From NCBI RefSeq assembly GCF_030248535.1, contig NZ_JAHGAJ010000044.1, positions 1 to 64,000 on the forward strand: a stretch of DNA of 64,000 nt. Reading direction: 5' to 3'. Shown in pieces: positions 47,880 to 59,359 of the stretch. The stretch is from Vibrio sp. D404a. GTDB lineage: Bacteria > Pseudomonadota > Gammaproteobacteria > Enterobacterales > Vibrionaceae. How positions within the stretch are numbered: the first letter of the stretch is position 1; the number at the start of each line of letters is the position of its first letter. The notes beneath the pieces were generated by a model. That model made no database searches. It was given only the letters and a program-made list of their open reading frames with translations, and had not been told where the DNA came from. Both the position numbers and the translations under genes were made by a program.

Positions 47880-47900
47880 GGCTAACACTAGCAATCAATT

Positions 47901-47933
47901 AAAAGGGCTGATACCAAAAGTATCAGCCCTTTT
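47901..47933. terminator. Bidirectional terminator between mrcA and oxyR
   Basis: A 14-bp perfect stem, AAAAGGGCTGATAC / GTATCAGCCCTTTT with a CAAAA loop, is flanked by T and A runs and lies between two convergent genes. Confidence 0.93.
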
Positions 47934-47961
47934 TTCTATCGGTCAGATTGCCTGAGAGAGA

Positions 47962-48849
47962 TTATTTTTCTAACTGAGTCTTAATCGATTCAGCGAGCTG
48001 CTCAAAGCGCCCACGCAGTGGAGAACCCGGTCGGTACGCCACCACAATACGACGTGAAGGCGTTGGGTTCACCGCAGGTACGTAACACACCCCGTCCTTT
48101 TTCTTCTCGGTCGGTAGAGAGAGTTCAGGCAGTAAGGTGATACCTGCACCAGCGGCAACCATGTTACGCAGAGTTTCCAGACTGGTCGCTTTAAAGCGCT
48201 CATCATCGCGCGCTCCTGCTGCAAAACAGAAACCTAACGCTTGGTCACGCAGACAGTGTCCATCGCCCAATGCCAATACTGTTTTACCATTGAGTTGGAG
48301 CATATCAACGCTCTCTTGCTCGGCCCATTCATGATCGCATGGAACGGCAACACTTAATGGCTCATCGTAGACATCGATCTCTTTAAACGCCGCCGTCTCA
48401 TCGACCGCAGCCAAGACCAAACAATCTAGCTTGCCATCTTCCAGCTGGCTTACGAGTTGATGAGTTTGCGCCTCATGAAGATACAGTTCCAACTCTGGAA
48501 ACTGCTCTTTGAGTTGCGGAATAATCTTAGGCAAGATGTATGGCCCAACCGTCGGAATAAAGCCAATATGCATCGGTCCTGTCATGGCATCACCATGGCC
48601 GCTCGCCATATCTTTAAAGGTTTTCACCTCGTTCAAGATACGCTTTGCTTGTTCCACCAGCTGCAGGCCAGACTCAGTAAAAATAACCTTCCTTGGGCTA
48701 CGTTCAGTCAACTGTAATCCAATTTCTTCTTCAAGCTTACGGATCTGACCGCTTAAAGTTGGTTGACTGACAAAGCACGCTTCTGCGGCTTTTCGAAAAT
48801 GTTTGTGCTCGGCTAAAGCCACCAAGTATTCAAAGTCACGAATGTTCAT
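47962..48849 (-). CDS. oxyR: Hydrogen peroxide sensor OxyR
   Basis: This 295-residue LysR-type regulator has an N-terminal winged helix-turn-helix (FRKAAEACFVSQPTLSGQIRKLEEEIG) and a C-terminal sensing domain with Cys199 and Cys208 in GDGHCLRDQALGFC, at the same numbering as in E. coli OxyR, so the peroxide disulfide switch is intact. It is divergent from the prx-grx gene, and a near-perfect OxyR operator lies between them. Confidence 0.97.
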   Translation of the reverse strand: MNIRDFEYLVALAEHKHFRKAAEACFVSQPTLSGQIRKLEEEIGLQLTERSPRKVIFTESGLQLVEQAKRILNEVKTFKDMASGHGDAMTGPMHIGFIPTVGPYILPKIIPQLKEQFPELELYLHEAQTHQLVSQLEDGKLDCLVLAAVDETAAFKEIDVYDEPLSVAVPCDHEWAEQESVDMLQLNGKTVLALGDGHCLRDQALGFCFAAGARDDERFKATSLETLRNMVAAGAGITLLPELSLPTEKKKDGVCYVPAVNPTPSRRIVVAYRPGSPLRGRFEQLAESIKTQLEK

Positions 48850-48905
48850 GATCGGTCTCTTACCTAGGGTGTAAAGAACGCATTTTCTTTAAAAGAATAC
48901 TCTTA

Positions 48906-48942
48906 ATAGAAAATACCTATCAAAACCATAACATCAAACGAT
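48906..48942. promoter_or_regulatory. OxyR-type operator
   Basis: The site reads ATAG-N7-CTAT-N7-ATAA-N7-CGAT, matching the E. coli OxyR motif ATAG-N7-CTAT-N7-ATAG-N7-CTAT at 14 of 16 positions with exact spacing. It lies 57 bases upstream of oxyR and 112 bases upstream of prx-grx, so it can serve both directions. Confidence 0.75.
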
Positions 48943-49054
48943 TAGAGCTATCAAAGATTTTATCTAATAATGGGCTCAACAAAACGAAACAGAGCGCAGA
49001 AAAACGCTAAGCTCTATACGAACCAAATTAAAAGTAATCTCTAAGGAAACCATT

Positions 49055-49783
49055 ATGTTTGCATCTAAAGAAGGTCAATCAATTCCTCAAGTAACATTCC
49101 CTACTCGCCAAGGTGATGCTTGGGTGAACGTTACAACAGAAGAGCTATTCAAGGACAAGACGGTTATCGTATTTAGCTTACCAGGCGCTTTCACACCGAC
49201 ATGTTCTTCAAGCCACCTGCCTCGTTACAACGAGCTTTACTCTGTATTCAAAGAAAACGGTGTTGATGACATTCTGTGTGTATCGGTAAACGACACATTC
49301 GTAATGAACGCTTGGAAAGCAGACCAAGAAGCAGAAAACATTACCTTCATCCCAGACGGTAACGGTGATTTCACAGACGGCATGGGTATGCTAGTTGAGA
49401 AAAACGACATTGGCTTCGGCAAGCGTTCATGGCGCTACAGCATGCTGGTTAAAAACGGCGTGGTAGAAAAAATGTTCATCGAAGAAGACGTACCGGGCGA
49501 CCCGTTCAAGGTTTCTGATGCAGACACTATGCTGAACTACATTGCACCAGAGCACAAAGAGCAAGAGTCAATCACAGTATTCACTAAGCCAGGCTGCCCA
49601 TTCTGTATGAAAGCAAAACAGAACCTAATCGACAAAGGTCTGAACTACGAAGAAGTGGTACTAGGTAAAGATGCAACAACTGTGAGCCTGCGCGCTATCT
49701 CTGGTCGCTCTACGGTTCCTCAAGTATTCATCGGTGGTAAGCACATCGGTGGTAGCGAAGAGCTAGAAGTCTACCTAGGTTAA
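49055..49783 (+). CDS. Peroxiredoxin-glutaredoxin hybrid (PGdx)
   Basis: 242 residues: an N-terminal peroxiredoxin-5-type domain (1-165) with peroxidatic Cys50 in FTPTCSS, fused to a C-terminal glutaredoxin (about 170-242) with CPFC at 181-184 and the GSH-site segments [10 protein letters not shown]. Such hybrids reduce hydroperoxides with glutathione. It is divergent from oxyR, with the operator between them, so peroxide induction is very likely. Confidence 0.96.
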   Translation: MFASKEGQSIPQVTFPTRQGDAWVNVTTEELFKDKTVIVFSLPGAFTPTCSSSHLPRYNELYSVFKENGVDDILCVSVNDTFVMNAWKADQEAENITFIPDGNGDFTDGMGMLVEKNDIGFGKRSWRYSMLVKNGVVEKMFIEEDVPGDPFKVSDADTMLNYIAPEHKEQESITVFTKPGCPFCMKAKQNLIDKGLNYEEVVLGKDATTVSLRAISGRSTVPQVFIGGKHIGGSEELEVYLG

Positions 49784-49797
49784 TCATAACCGACCTG

Positions 49798-49877
49798 CTA
49801 GCCCATGCACCTATGGGTTAGCTAACCCTATCGGGTTGAATTGAGCTTGTGGCTCGCTATATCCGCAGTCACAAGCT
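49798..49877 (+). promoter_or_regulatory. Structured spacer between prx-grx and the Lpd-like gene
   Basis: Three stems lie in a row: CTAGCCCAT / ATGGGTTAG (49798-49806 and 49813-49821), AACCC / GGGTT just after, and AGCTTGTG / CACAAGCT (49844-49851 and 49870-49877). None has a T run. They could end or process the prx-grx mRNA, or form a folded leader for the next gene. Confidence 0.5.
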
Positions 49878-49983
49878 AAACCTAATAAAACAAACCACAA
49901 AACGTCACTGTCCTGACTCTCCGATCACCATCAGAGTTGGAGGGATTCGTGCAACTTCCATTTAGCCATTACGAGAAATTACT

Positions 49984-51450
49984 ATGAAACAAGTCAATGT
50001 AGATGTCGCAGTTATCGGGGGCGGTACAGCTGGTCTAGGTTCGTACCGTGCTGCAAAAGCACACACTGACAGTGTCGTGATGATTGAGGGTGGTCCATAC
50101 GGCACCACATGTGCTCGCGTTGGTTGTATGCCTTCTAAGTTGCTGATTGCGGCTGCAGAAAGTGTTCACCAAATCGAAAAAGCACCGGCATTTGGTGTTC
50201 ACCCACAAGGTGAAGTCATCATCAATGGCCACGAAGTAATGGACAGAGTGAAACGCGAACGTGACCGTTTTGTTGGTTTTGTTTTAGAAGGCGTGGATGA
50301 AATACCAGAGCAAGACAAAATCGTTGGCTACGCAAAGTTCTTAGACGACAACACACTGCAAGTGGATGAGCACACGATCGTGAATGCGAAACGCATTGTG
50401 ATTGCGACAGGTTCTCGCCCTGCCTACCCAGCGGTATGGAATGAGCTGGGTGATCGCCTGATCATCAATGATGACGTGTTCAACTGGGATAATTTACCAG
50501 AGTCCGTTGCCGTATTTGGCCCGGGTGTTATTGGCTTAGAGCTTGGTCAGTCGCTGCATCGCTTAGGCGTGAAAACTAAGCTGTTTGGTTTAGGCGGACA
50601 GGTTGGCCCAGTTACCGACCCAGAGATCATGGCGTACGCCGATAAAGCCTTCAATGAAGAGTTCTATCTGGATGCTGACGTGAAAATCGAAAGCATGAAG
50701 CGTATTACCACTGAATCAGGTGAGCCACGCGTTGAAATTCAATTCATCAATAAGCAAGGCGAACTAGAAACTAACATCGTTGAATACGTGCTAGCTGCAA
50801 CAGGCCGTCGCCCAAATACGGACAAGCTTGGCCTAGAGAATACCTCTCTTGAGCTTGATGAACGTGGTGTGCCAGTTGCCGACCACTACACGCTGCAAAC
50901 ATCATTACCATCAGTGTTCATCGCTGGTGATGCAAGCAACCAACTGCCTCTGCTGCATGAAGCTGCAGACCAAGCACGCATTGCCGGTGACAATGCAGGT
51001 CGCTTCCCAGAGATTCGTGCCGGCCTGCGCCGCTCAAAAATCTCAGCTGTTTTTTCTGACCCGCAGATCGCGATGGTCGGTGAAAGCTACAAAGAGATCA
51101 CTACCCGCTTGGGCACATGTGGCTGTTTCGCTACCGGTGAAGTCTCTTTTGAGAATCAAGGTCGCTCGCGAGTGATGCTACGAAACAAAGGTATTCTGCA
51201 CGTTTACGGTGAGCAAGGTACCGGCCGCTTCCTTGGTGCCGAAATGATGGGACCAAACGCCGAGCACTTAGCGCACCTGTTGGCTTGGGCGCACCAGAAC
51301 AAAATGACAGTGTCTGAAATGCTGGACATGCCTTTCTACCACCCAGTGATTGAAGAGGGTGTTCGAACTGCACTGCGTGACCTCAATGCGAAACTGCACC
51401 TTGGTCCAGAGATGGTGAAACACTGCCTAGACTGTGGTCCAGGTTGTTAA
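49984..51450 (+). CDS. Dihydrolipoamide dehydrogenase-like flavoprotein
   Basis: This 488-residue FAD/NAD-dependent disulfide oxidoreductase has an N-terminal FAD site (VAVIGGGTAGLGSYRAA), a redox-active CARVGCMPSK (Cys43, Cys48), a second Rossmann site (VAVFGPGVIGLELGQSL) and a C-terminal HP motif (PFYHPVIEEG) supplying the active-site His of the partner chain. It ends in an unusual cysteine-rich tail, HCLDCGPGC. It is not next to pyruvate dehydrogenase genes, so it is probably not the core E3. Next to oxyR and prx-grx, a thiol reductase role in peroxide defence is plausible but inferred. Confidence 0.88.
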   Translation: MKQVNVDVAVIGGGTAGLGSYRAAKAHTDSVVMIEGGPYGTTCARVGCMPSKLLIAAAESVHQIEKAPAFGVHPQGEVIINGHEVMDRVKRERDRFVGFVLEGVDEIPEQDKIVGYAKFLDDNTLQVDEHTIVNAKRIVIATGSRPAYPAVWNELGDRLIINDDVFNWDNLPESVAVFGPGVIGLELGQSLHRLGVKTKLFGLGGQVGPVTDPEIMAYADKAFNEEFYLDADVKIESMKRITTESGEPRVEIQFINKQGELETNIVEYVLAATGRRPNTDKLGLENTSLELDERGVPVADHYTLQTSLPSVFIAGDASNQLPLLHEAADQARIAGDNAGRFPEIRAGLRRSKISAVFSDPQIAMVGESYKEITTRLGTCGCFATGEVSFENQGRSRVMLRNKGILHVYGEQGTGRFLGAEMMGPNAEHLAHLLAWAHQNKMTVSEMLDMPFYHPVIEEGVRTALRDLNAKLHLGPEMVKHCLDCGPGC

Positions 51451-51476
51451 GTCTTCCATCACGCCCATGAGATACG

Positions 51477-51505
51477 AAAAAGGAAAGCCACTGGCTTTCC
51501 TTTTT
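51477..51505 (+). terminator. Terminator of the Lpd-like gene
   Basis: A 13-bp perfect stem, AAAAAGGAAAGCC / GGCTTTCCTTTTT with a 3-base loop, is followed by GTTTTTT. It may also act on the convergent ridA transcript. Confidence 0.92.
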
Positions 51506-51548
51506 GTTTTTTGGCTAAACGCGTCAGTAAGTAAAACTCTAACTCGTC

Positions 51549-51580
51549 ATTCCAGAATCGAGGAACGAGATGTCTGGAAT
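51549..51580. repeat. Short intergenic inverted repeat (possible Vibrio interspersed repeat)
   Basis: ATTCCAGA and TCTGGAAT form a perfect 8-bp inverted repeat around a 16-base centre containing CGAGGAACGAG, flanked by GTC and CTC. From memory, similar GTCATTCCAGA...TCTGGAATCTC units occur in many Vibrio intergenic regions. No second copy was found in this window. Confidence 0.5.
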
Positions 51581-51599
51581 CTCTTACGTTACTCGAAAC

Positions 51600-51962
51600 T
51601 TAACAGCAGCTGCTGTTCTTCTCTGCCGCAATAACCGAGATCTCAACCAATAGCGCTTCGCGAGCCATGTCAGCAGTTACACAAGCGCGAGCTGGTGCGT
51701 GACCTTCTGGAACCCATGCGTCCCATACTGCATTCATCTCTTGGAAGTCATCCATAGTTTTCAGGTAGATCGTTGCCGACAGCATGTGTTCTTTATCACT
51801 GCCCGCTTGCTCAAGCAGAGTCTCAACCTTGTCTAGCATAGTTTGAGTTTGCTCTTTGATACCTTGAGTTGCGTCTGCACACACTTGGCCACATAGGTAA
51901 ATCGTGCCGTTGTGCTTAACGATACGGCTCATACGTTGTTTGGTTTCTTGACGTTCAATCAT
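51600..51962 (-). CDS. RidA family protein with C-terminal Cys-Cys
   Basis: 120 residues, starting at [19 protein letters not shown] (51962); a GTG seven codons upstream is possible. It belongs to the RidA/YjgF/UK114 family, which hydrolyses reactive enamine/imine intermediates, with conserved Arg in [13 protein letters not shown] and Glu in VEISVIAA. Its last residues are NSSCC, an uncommon vicinal cysteine tail. It lies between the oxidative-stress genes and the arginine cluster. Confidence 0.9.
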   Translation of the reverse strand: MIERQETKQRMSRIVKHNGTIYLCGQVCADATQGIKEQTQTMLDKVETLLEQAGSDKEHMLSATIYLKTMDDFQEMNAVWDAWVPEGHAPARACVTADMAREALLVEISVIAAEKNSSCC

Positions 51963-52049
51963 CACTTTCTCTCTCGGTGTCACCGTGATTAACCATAGGG
52001 TGACGTGTTATTATCAAAGGCTAATAGCATAACGCGAATTCCACCCAAG

Positions 52050-52313
52050 ATGACATGTAAGCACTGTAATAAAAGCGAAAAAATCCGCGACAAACTCGGT
52101 CGATGCCAACGCTGCATGAATCAGCTGACGATATTGTCGATTCTCAGCTGGGGGGTATGGTGGTTGTTTTTCTTAGACCAGCCCAAAAGCATTAACGCAA
52201 TTGCACTGGCCATGGCTGCAAGTGCCTTTAGTGGCCTGCTGATGATCCATTGGATCATGAAGTGGTTGATCCTGCCCAGGCGAGACAGAAAACGGAAATC
52301 AAAGGCTAAATAG
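52050..52313 (+). CDS. DUF3624 domain protein (small membrane protein with zinc-ribbon-like head)
   Basis: 87 residues, starting at MTCKHCNKSEKIRDKLGRC (52050). Two cysteine pairs (CKHC and CQRC) form a likely zinc knuckle, followed by two membrane segments (about residues 32-50 and 55-77) and a basic tail RRDRKRKSKAK. I recognise it as a DUF3624-type protein known from Vibrio; function is unknown. It is divergent from ridA. Confidence 0.78.
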   Translation: MTCKHCNKSEKIRDKLGRCQRCMNQLTILSILSWGVWWLFFLDQPKSINAIALAMAASAFSGLLMIHWIMKWLILPRRDRKRKSKAK

Positions 52314-52336
52314 GGTCGTAAATAGCAGGCATAAAA

Positions 52337-52368
52337 AAAGCCCTGAAGCCAATCGGTTTCAGGGCTTT
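52337..52368. terminator. Terminator between the DUF3624 gene and argH(A)
   Basis: An 11-bp stem, AAAGCCCTGAA / TTCAGGGCTTT, has a 10-base interior loop and A/T flanks on both sides, between two convergent genes. Confidence 0.85.
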
Positions 52369-52483
52369 CTTAGAAAAATCTAAGAAAAAGCAGTGGTACT
52401 TTAATAGACCGAGCTTTTCTTAGTTTGTTCCCAAAAAAATGATCTTTTTTTATCTTTTTTCGAAGAACTTTAAAATCAACACC

Positions 52484-54592
<2,109 letters not shown>

Positions 54593-54624
54593 AGCCCACT
54601 CGCTAAACCAATAGCGAATGGGCT
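54593..54624 (-). terminator. Terminator of argG
   Basis: The stem AGCCCA-c-TCGCTA / TAGCGA-a-TGGGCT has one internal mismatch and a 6-base loop, followed on the minus strand by a T-rich run, 36 bases after the argG stop. Confidence 0.85.
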
Positions 54625-54660
54625 ATGAACAGTTTCCAGTATCTTAAGTAACTGTATTCG

Positions 54661-55872
54661 TTACTTTTGGCTGTTTAGAGCACGGATACGGCTTGATAGA
54701 GAGTAAAGACGGATGAAGCCTTCTGCATGGCTTTGGTCGTAAACTTCGTCTTCACCAAAGGTTGCAAACTCTTCTGAATATAGGCTGTTGTCAGAACGCT
54801 TTTGAGTCACAGTTGCATGGCCTTTGTAAAGCTTAACAACGACTTCACCATTCACGTCTTGTGCTAGCTCGTCTGTCGCAGCAAGGATTGACTTACATAG
54901 CGGAGTGAACCAACGACCATCGTATACAAGGTGAGAAGCTTTAACGCCTAGCTCTTCACGGAATTCGAATGCGGCTTTGTCTAGCACAAGTTGCTCTACT
55001 GCACGCAGTGCTTCCATGATGATTGTGCCACCCGGAGTTTCGTAACAGCCACGAGACTTCATACCAACAAGACGGTTCTCTACGATATCGATACGACCAA
55101 CACCGTGCTTCGCGCCCTTTTCATTTAGGTAAACCAGCGCGTTGTATGGCGTCATTGCTTCGCCATCTACCGCGACTACTTCGCCTTTTTCTACTTTCAG
55201 CGTTACTGTTTCAGATTCGTTTGGTGCTTGCTCTGGATCTACCGTCCATGCCCAGCAATCATCATTTGGTGCATTCCATGTGTCTTCTAGAACGCCGCCC
55301 TCTGTTGAGATGTGCCATGCGTTCGCGTCACGAGAGTAGATCTTAGTCAGAGAAGCAGTACAAGGAATGTTACGCTCAGCTAGGTAATCCAGACACTCTT
55401 CACGGCTCACTAGATCCCACTCACGCCATGGTGCAATTACGTGTAGGTCTGGTGCTAGTGCAGCAAATGCACCTTCAAAACGTACTTGGTCGTTACCTTT
55501 ACCGGTACAACCGTGACACAGTGCATCAGCACCTACTTTACGTGCTACTTCAACCTGTGCTTTAGCAATAATTGGACGAGCCATCGACGTACCTAGAAGG
55601 TATTTGCCTTCGTAGTAAGCGCCTGTTTTTAGCGTTGGGAAGATGTAGTCTGCAACCATCTCTTCTTTTAGATCTGCGATGTAACACTCAGATGCACCAG
55701 ACGCTTTCGCTTTCTCTTCAATGCCTTCAAGCTCTTCTGCGCCTTGACCAACATCGGCCACGAACGCCACTACTTCACAGTCGTAATTCTCTTTTAACCA
55801 CGGAATGATTACCGAAGTATCTAGACCGCCAGAATAGGCTACAACAACTTTATTAACTTTAACCTTGCTCAT
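54661..55872 (-). CDS. argG: Argininosuccinate synthase
   Basis: This 403-residue enzyme joins citrulline and aspartate using ATP, the penultimate step of arginine synthesis. The PP-loop nucleotide site [15 protein letters not shown] (residues 13-27) and the [13 protein letters not shown] motif are present. It is the short ArgG type. It lies 124 bases after argB in the arginine cluster and is followed by a terminator. Confidence 0.97.
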   Translation of the reverse strand: MSKVKVNKVVVAYSGGLDTSVIIPWLKENYDCEVVAFVADVGQGAEELEGIEEKAKASGASECYIADLKEEMVADYIFPTLKTGAYYEGKYLLGTSMARPIIAKAQVEVARKVGADALCHGCTGKGNDQVRFEGAFAALAPDLHVIAPWREWDLVSREECLDYLAERNIPCTASLTKIYSRDANAWHISTEGGVLEDTWNAPNDDCWAWTVDPEQAPNESETVTLKVEKGEVVAVDGEAMTPYNALVYLNEKGAKHGVGRIDIVENRLVGMKSRGCYETPGGTIIMEALRAVEQLVLDKAAFEFREELGVKASHLVYDGRWFTPLCKSILAATDELAQDVNGEVVVKLYKGHATVTQKRSDNSLYSEEFATFGEDEVYDQSHAEGFIRLYSLSSRIRALNSQK

Positions 55873-55996
55873 TTGAGTTTCTCCTAAATTCCCGGGCCTG
55901 CACTTTGGCGGTCAGTTCCTCGGGGGTTATCCATTCGACTTAAATTATTCTTTAACTTCACTTACTGAGTTCAGAAGCTACTGAGATGAAAACACC

Positions 55997-56785
55997 TTAC
56001 TGCGGTAGAAATTGAGTACCGATGCTCTCACCTGAAAATAGTTGTGCCAGTTTGTCTGGGTAGCGCCAGGTTGCGACTTCAATTGGACGACCAAGATCAT
56101 TGGCCGCTTCGAGTGCCGCTTGCACTTTCACGATCATGCCATCAGTGATGACTTTGCCTGCAATCAGTTCGTCTGCTTGCTGCTGGTTAAGGCTTGGAAT
56201 CAGGTGCCCCTTACCATCAAGAACACCGCTCACATCTGACAGCAGTACCAGTTCTGCATCCAATGCACCCGCGACAGCAACCGCCGCTTGGTCTGCATTG
56301 ACGTTCATCAGTTGACCTTGGTCAGTCAGACCGATCGAGCTAATGATTGGCAGTGCGCCCGTATCAAGGATCGCTTGCAGAACCTGAGAGTTACCCGGCG
56401 CTGCTTTACCTACGGCACCCAATTCAGGATCTAACTCGCTTACCTGACATAGGCCGCCATCAGCAAGGCTTAGACCTACAGCATTGAGGCCATCTTTGAT
56501 CGCTTGGCCTTGAAGAAGCTTATTTGCTGTTCCTGCTAGTGCGCCAGCAATCACAGGAATCTGATCATAAGGCGTCACACGTAGGCCCTGCTTTTTTACG
56601 GTCTCTAGATTGAGCTTGCCCATCAGCTCATCAACCAGGTAGCCACCGCCATGAACGATGACGATAGGTCGCTGCGCTTGCTGTTTGTACAGTGAAATTG
56701 CCCCGAAAAGCTTGCTCAACGTTTCGCTACAAGACAGTGCAGCGCCACCTAACTTTATGATTAATGGTTGATTATTTTGGCTCAT
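55997..56785 (-). CDS. argB: Acetylglutamate kinase
   Basis: 262 residues, starting at [19 protein letters not shown] (56785); a longer in-frame start overlaps argC and is unlikely. The amino acid kinase motifs KLGGAAL and [12 protein letters not shown] are visible. It phosphorylates N-acetylglutamate, the second step of arginine synthesis. It follows argC by 11 bases. It lacks the long N-terminal helix of arginine-inhibited hexameric kinases, resembling the E. coli form. Confidence 0.95.
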   Translation of the reverse strand: MSQNNQPLIIKLGGAALSCSETLSKLFGAISLYKQQAQRPIVIVHGGGYLVDELMGKLNLETVKKQGLRVTPYDQIPVIAGALAGTANKLLQGQAIKDGLNAVGLSLADGGLCQVSELDPELGAVGKAAPGNSQVLQAILDTGALPIISSIGLTDQGQLMNVNADQAAVAVAGALDAELVLLSDVSGVLDGKGHLIPSLNQQQADELIAGKVITDGMIVKVQAALEAANDLGRPIEVATWRYPDKLAQLFSGESIGTQFLPQ

Positions 56786-56796
56786 TAGAGAATTCC

Positions 56797-57801
56797 TTAC
56801 ACTAGCGCAGTTAATGGCGCAAAGCCATACCGTAAATTTAAACACTGCATCGCTTGGCTAGATGCACCCTTCAATAAGTTATCAATCGCTGAAACAACGA
56901 TGATGTGTTGACCCTGAACCTTCCATCCCAAATCACAGAAAGGAGTATGTTCAATGTCTTGAATTCTTGGCAGTGTTTCTTCGAGCAGTCTCACTGCCGG
57001 CTTATCTTGGTAAGCAGTAGCAAACGCCTGCTGTACTTGCTCTTCAGTCACGCCATCTGCCAACTTCATGGTGATGGTCGCTAAAATGCCACGCTTAAAG
57101 TTTCCTAGGTGCGGCGTAAAAATAACATCGCAACCCAAGTGCGCTGCAATTTCAGGTTGATGACGGTGATTGAATACACCGTAAGGCTGCAAGCTCACTT
57201 CACAGAAGCTATTGACCATGCTTGCCTTGCGACCTGCACCACTTACACCACTGGTTGCGTTAATCACAGGCCATTGGTTCTCATCTAGCAGCTTGCTTTC
57301 TACCAAAGGCTTGATTGCCAGTTGAGAAGCTGTTGGGTAACAACCTGCGACAGCAACCAATTGTGCTTCTTTAATTTCAGCTTCATTCCACTCAGCCAGT
57401 CCATAGGCAGCGCTATCTAGCCACTGCTCATGCTGATGCTCAAAGCCGTAAAAATCTTGATAGAAGTTCTCACCCTTAACTCTGAATGCGCCCGAAAGGT
57501 CGAACACTTGGCAGCCCTGCTCTAGGAAAACTGGTGCAAGGTCGTGACTCACCTCGTGTGCCGTTGCCAGAAAAACCACATCACTCTGCTTAGCAACCTC
57601 GGCTGGATTCGTCAGCGGCTGTACCGGCATATCAATCATGCCTGCTAGCTTGCCGTGTAGTGCAGCAATAGGTTTACCAGCGTCTACACTATTGGCTGAA
57701 ACATATAAACCTGATAGCGTGAGCTCAGGGTGTCTGTTTATCATTAGAGCCAGTTCTGCTCCTGTGTAGCCGCTTGCGCCAATGATCGTGGTTTTCAACA
57801 T
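56797..57801 (-). CDS. argC: N-acetyl-gamma-glutamyl-phosphate reductase
   Basis: This 334-residue NADPH-dependent reductase has an N-terminal Rossmann site, [16 protein letters not shown], and the catalytic cysteine in [14 protein letters not shown] (about residue 155). It catalyses the third step of arginine synthesis. It is the first gene of argCBGH(A), divergent from argE, with an ARG box in the 153-base shared region. Confidence 0.97.
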   Translation of the reverse strand: MLKTTIIGASGYTGAELALMINRHPELTLSGLYVSANSVDAGKPIAALHGKLAGMIDMPVQPLTNPAEVAKQSDVVFLATAHEVSHDLAPVFLEQGCQVFDLSGAFRVKGENFYQDFYGFEHQHEQWLDSAAYGLAEWNEAEIKEAQLVAVAGCYPTASQLAIKPLVESKLLDENQWPVINATSGVSGAGRKASMVNSFCEVSLQPYGVFNHRHQPEIAAHLGCDVIFTPHLGNFKRGILATITMKLADGVTEEQVQQAFATAYQDKPAVRLLEETLPRIQDIEHTPFCDLGWKVQGQHIIVVSAIDNLLKGASSQAMQCLNLRYGFAPLTALV

Positions 57802-57870
57802 CTCAACACATCCATTCTTGAGTTAAGTTACATTTCAAATTTGACTAATCATACTTAATTTTTAGCTTTA

Positions 57871-57888
57871 TTTGATTTTTTATTCAGT
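57871..57888. promoter_or_regulatory. ARG box between argC and argE
   Basis: TTTGATTTTTTATTCAGT fits the ArgR consensus TNTGAATWWWWATTCANW with one mismatch. Three bases further on, 57892-57909 is a weaker match, giving the usual pair of boxes with 3-base spacing. The location suits repression of both divergent transcripts by ArgR with arginine. Confidence 0.8.
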
Positions 57889-57954
57889 AAATATGATTTA
57901 ATATGTGTTTTACCGCCTTATGGTTTTTCTGTCAATAGTAGAAGTGAAGATATT

Positions 57955-59091
57955 ATGCAATTACCGAGTTTTCTTGAGGTCTACCAAGGCCTAATTTCAA
58001 CCGACTCCATCAGCTCTACTGATCCGAGCTGGGATCATGGCAATGAAAAGGTCATCGAAAAAATGGCTCAATGGTTTAAAGACCTAGGCTTTAGCGTTGA
58101 AGTCGTAGAGGTAGAGCCGGGCAAGCATAATATGGTGGCAAAGATGGGCTCTGGTGAAGGCGGCTTACTATTAGCAGGCCACAGCGACACCGTTCCATTT
58201 GATGAAGGACGCTGGAACTTCAACCCACACGCACTGACTGAGCACAACAATCGCTTCTACGGATTAGGCACGGCAGACATGAAAGGCTTCTTCGCCTTTA
58301 TCTATGAAGCGGTAAAGAAGATTGACTGGAGTAAGCAAACCAAGCCGCTCTATGTACTGGCGACCTGTGATGAAGAGACCACCATGCTCGGCGCACGTCA
58401 CTTCACTGAAAATGCACCGTTTAAACCGGATTACTGCATCATCGGTGAACCAACCAGTCTCGTACCTATCCGTGGACACAAAGGCCACGTGGCAAATGCA
58501 GTGCGAGTCACCGGTAAATCCGGTCACTCTTCAGACCCAGCATTAGGCGTCAACGCAATTGAGATCATGCATGAGGTATTGTTTGCCTTGATGCAGCTGC
58601 GAGACAAGCTGATTAAAGAGTACCACCACCCGGGCTTTGCGATTCCTAGCCCAACTCTGAACCTAGGCCATATTCATGGTGGCGACAGTGCCAACCGCAT
58701 CTGTGGTTGTTGTGAATTGCACTACGATGTTCGCCCTCTGCCGGGTATTAGCTTGGATGGTTTAGACAACATGTTACGCAGTGCGCTTAAGGAAGTGGAA
58801 GCGAAGTGGCCGGGGCGTCTTGAGATCACGCCATTGCACGAGCCGATTCCGGGGTATGAGTGTCAGCACGATCACCCATTCATTGGTGGCATGGAGTCGG
58901 TATGTGAAACCGAATCACAAACTGTGAACTACTGTACTGAAGCTCCTTTCTTGCAGCAGCTGTGTCCAACGCTGGTGCTAGGGCCGGGTTCGATTGACCA
59001 AGCCCACCAGCCAGATGAATTCTTGAGCTTTGACTTCATCGATCCAACCATCAATATTTTGAGTAAATCGATTTATAAATATTGTTTCTAG
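57955..59091 (+). CDS. argE: Acetylornithine deacetylase
   Basis: This 378-residue M20 family metallohydrolase has the metal-binding segments [14 protein letters not shown] (His and Asp) and [12 protein letters not shown] (catalytic and bridging Glu) and a C-terminal [13 protein letters not shown] histidine. It releases acetate from N-acetylornithine in the linear arginine pathway. The gene is divergent from argC and followed by a clear terminator. Confidence 0.97.
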   Translation: MQLPSFLEVYQGLISTDSISSTDPSWDHGNEKVIEKMAQWFKDLGFSVEVVEVEPGKHNMVAKMGSGEGGLLLAGHSDTVPFDEGRWNFNPHALTEHNNRFYGLGTADMKGFFAFIYEAVKKIDWSKQTKPLYVLATCDEETTMLGARHFTENAPFKPDYCIIGEPTSLVPIRGHKGHVANAVRVTGKSGHSSDPALGVNAIEIMHEVLFALMQLRDKLIKEYHHPGFAIPSPTLNLGHIHGGDSANRICGCCELHYDVRPLPGISLDGLDNMLRSALKEVEAKWPGRLEITPLHEPIPGYECQHDHPFIGGMESVCETESQTVNYCTEAPFLQQLCPTLVLGPGSIDQAHQPDEFLSFDFIDPTINILSKSIYKYCF

Positions 59092-59130
59092 CTATTGCGC
59101 GATAACTCAATATCGCTCGCACTATCGAAC

Positions 59131-59156
59131 AAAAGCGACCTAGAAAGGTCGCTTTT
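59131..59156 (+). terminator. Terminator of argE
   Basis: A 10-bp perfect stem, AAAAGCGACC / GGTCGCTTTT with a TAGAAA loop, lies 39 bases after the argE stop. Confidence 0.9.
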
Positions 59157-59359
59157 GTGCTGTTTTAACATCATCATCATGAATTTGTAATTAAATTTCA
59201 CCTTCGTTCTCTCAGAAAAGAAAATATCCGCCTTCCCCATTTATCAAGCTAATAATTGCAAACTTAGGATGCTTTATTTGACTAGATACAGCAGTTTTCG
59301 CTAGATTGTGTACCTAACAAGGAACAATGGATGTAATTTTTTTACGAGGCAGGATGACA

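Noticed and set aside
49984-51450. Assignment as the E3 subunit (lpdA) of pyruvate dehydrogenase
   Set aside because: No aceE/aceF neighbours, an atypical CARVGCMPSK active site and an added cysteine tail; the generic flavoprotein call is safer.
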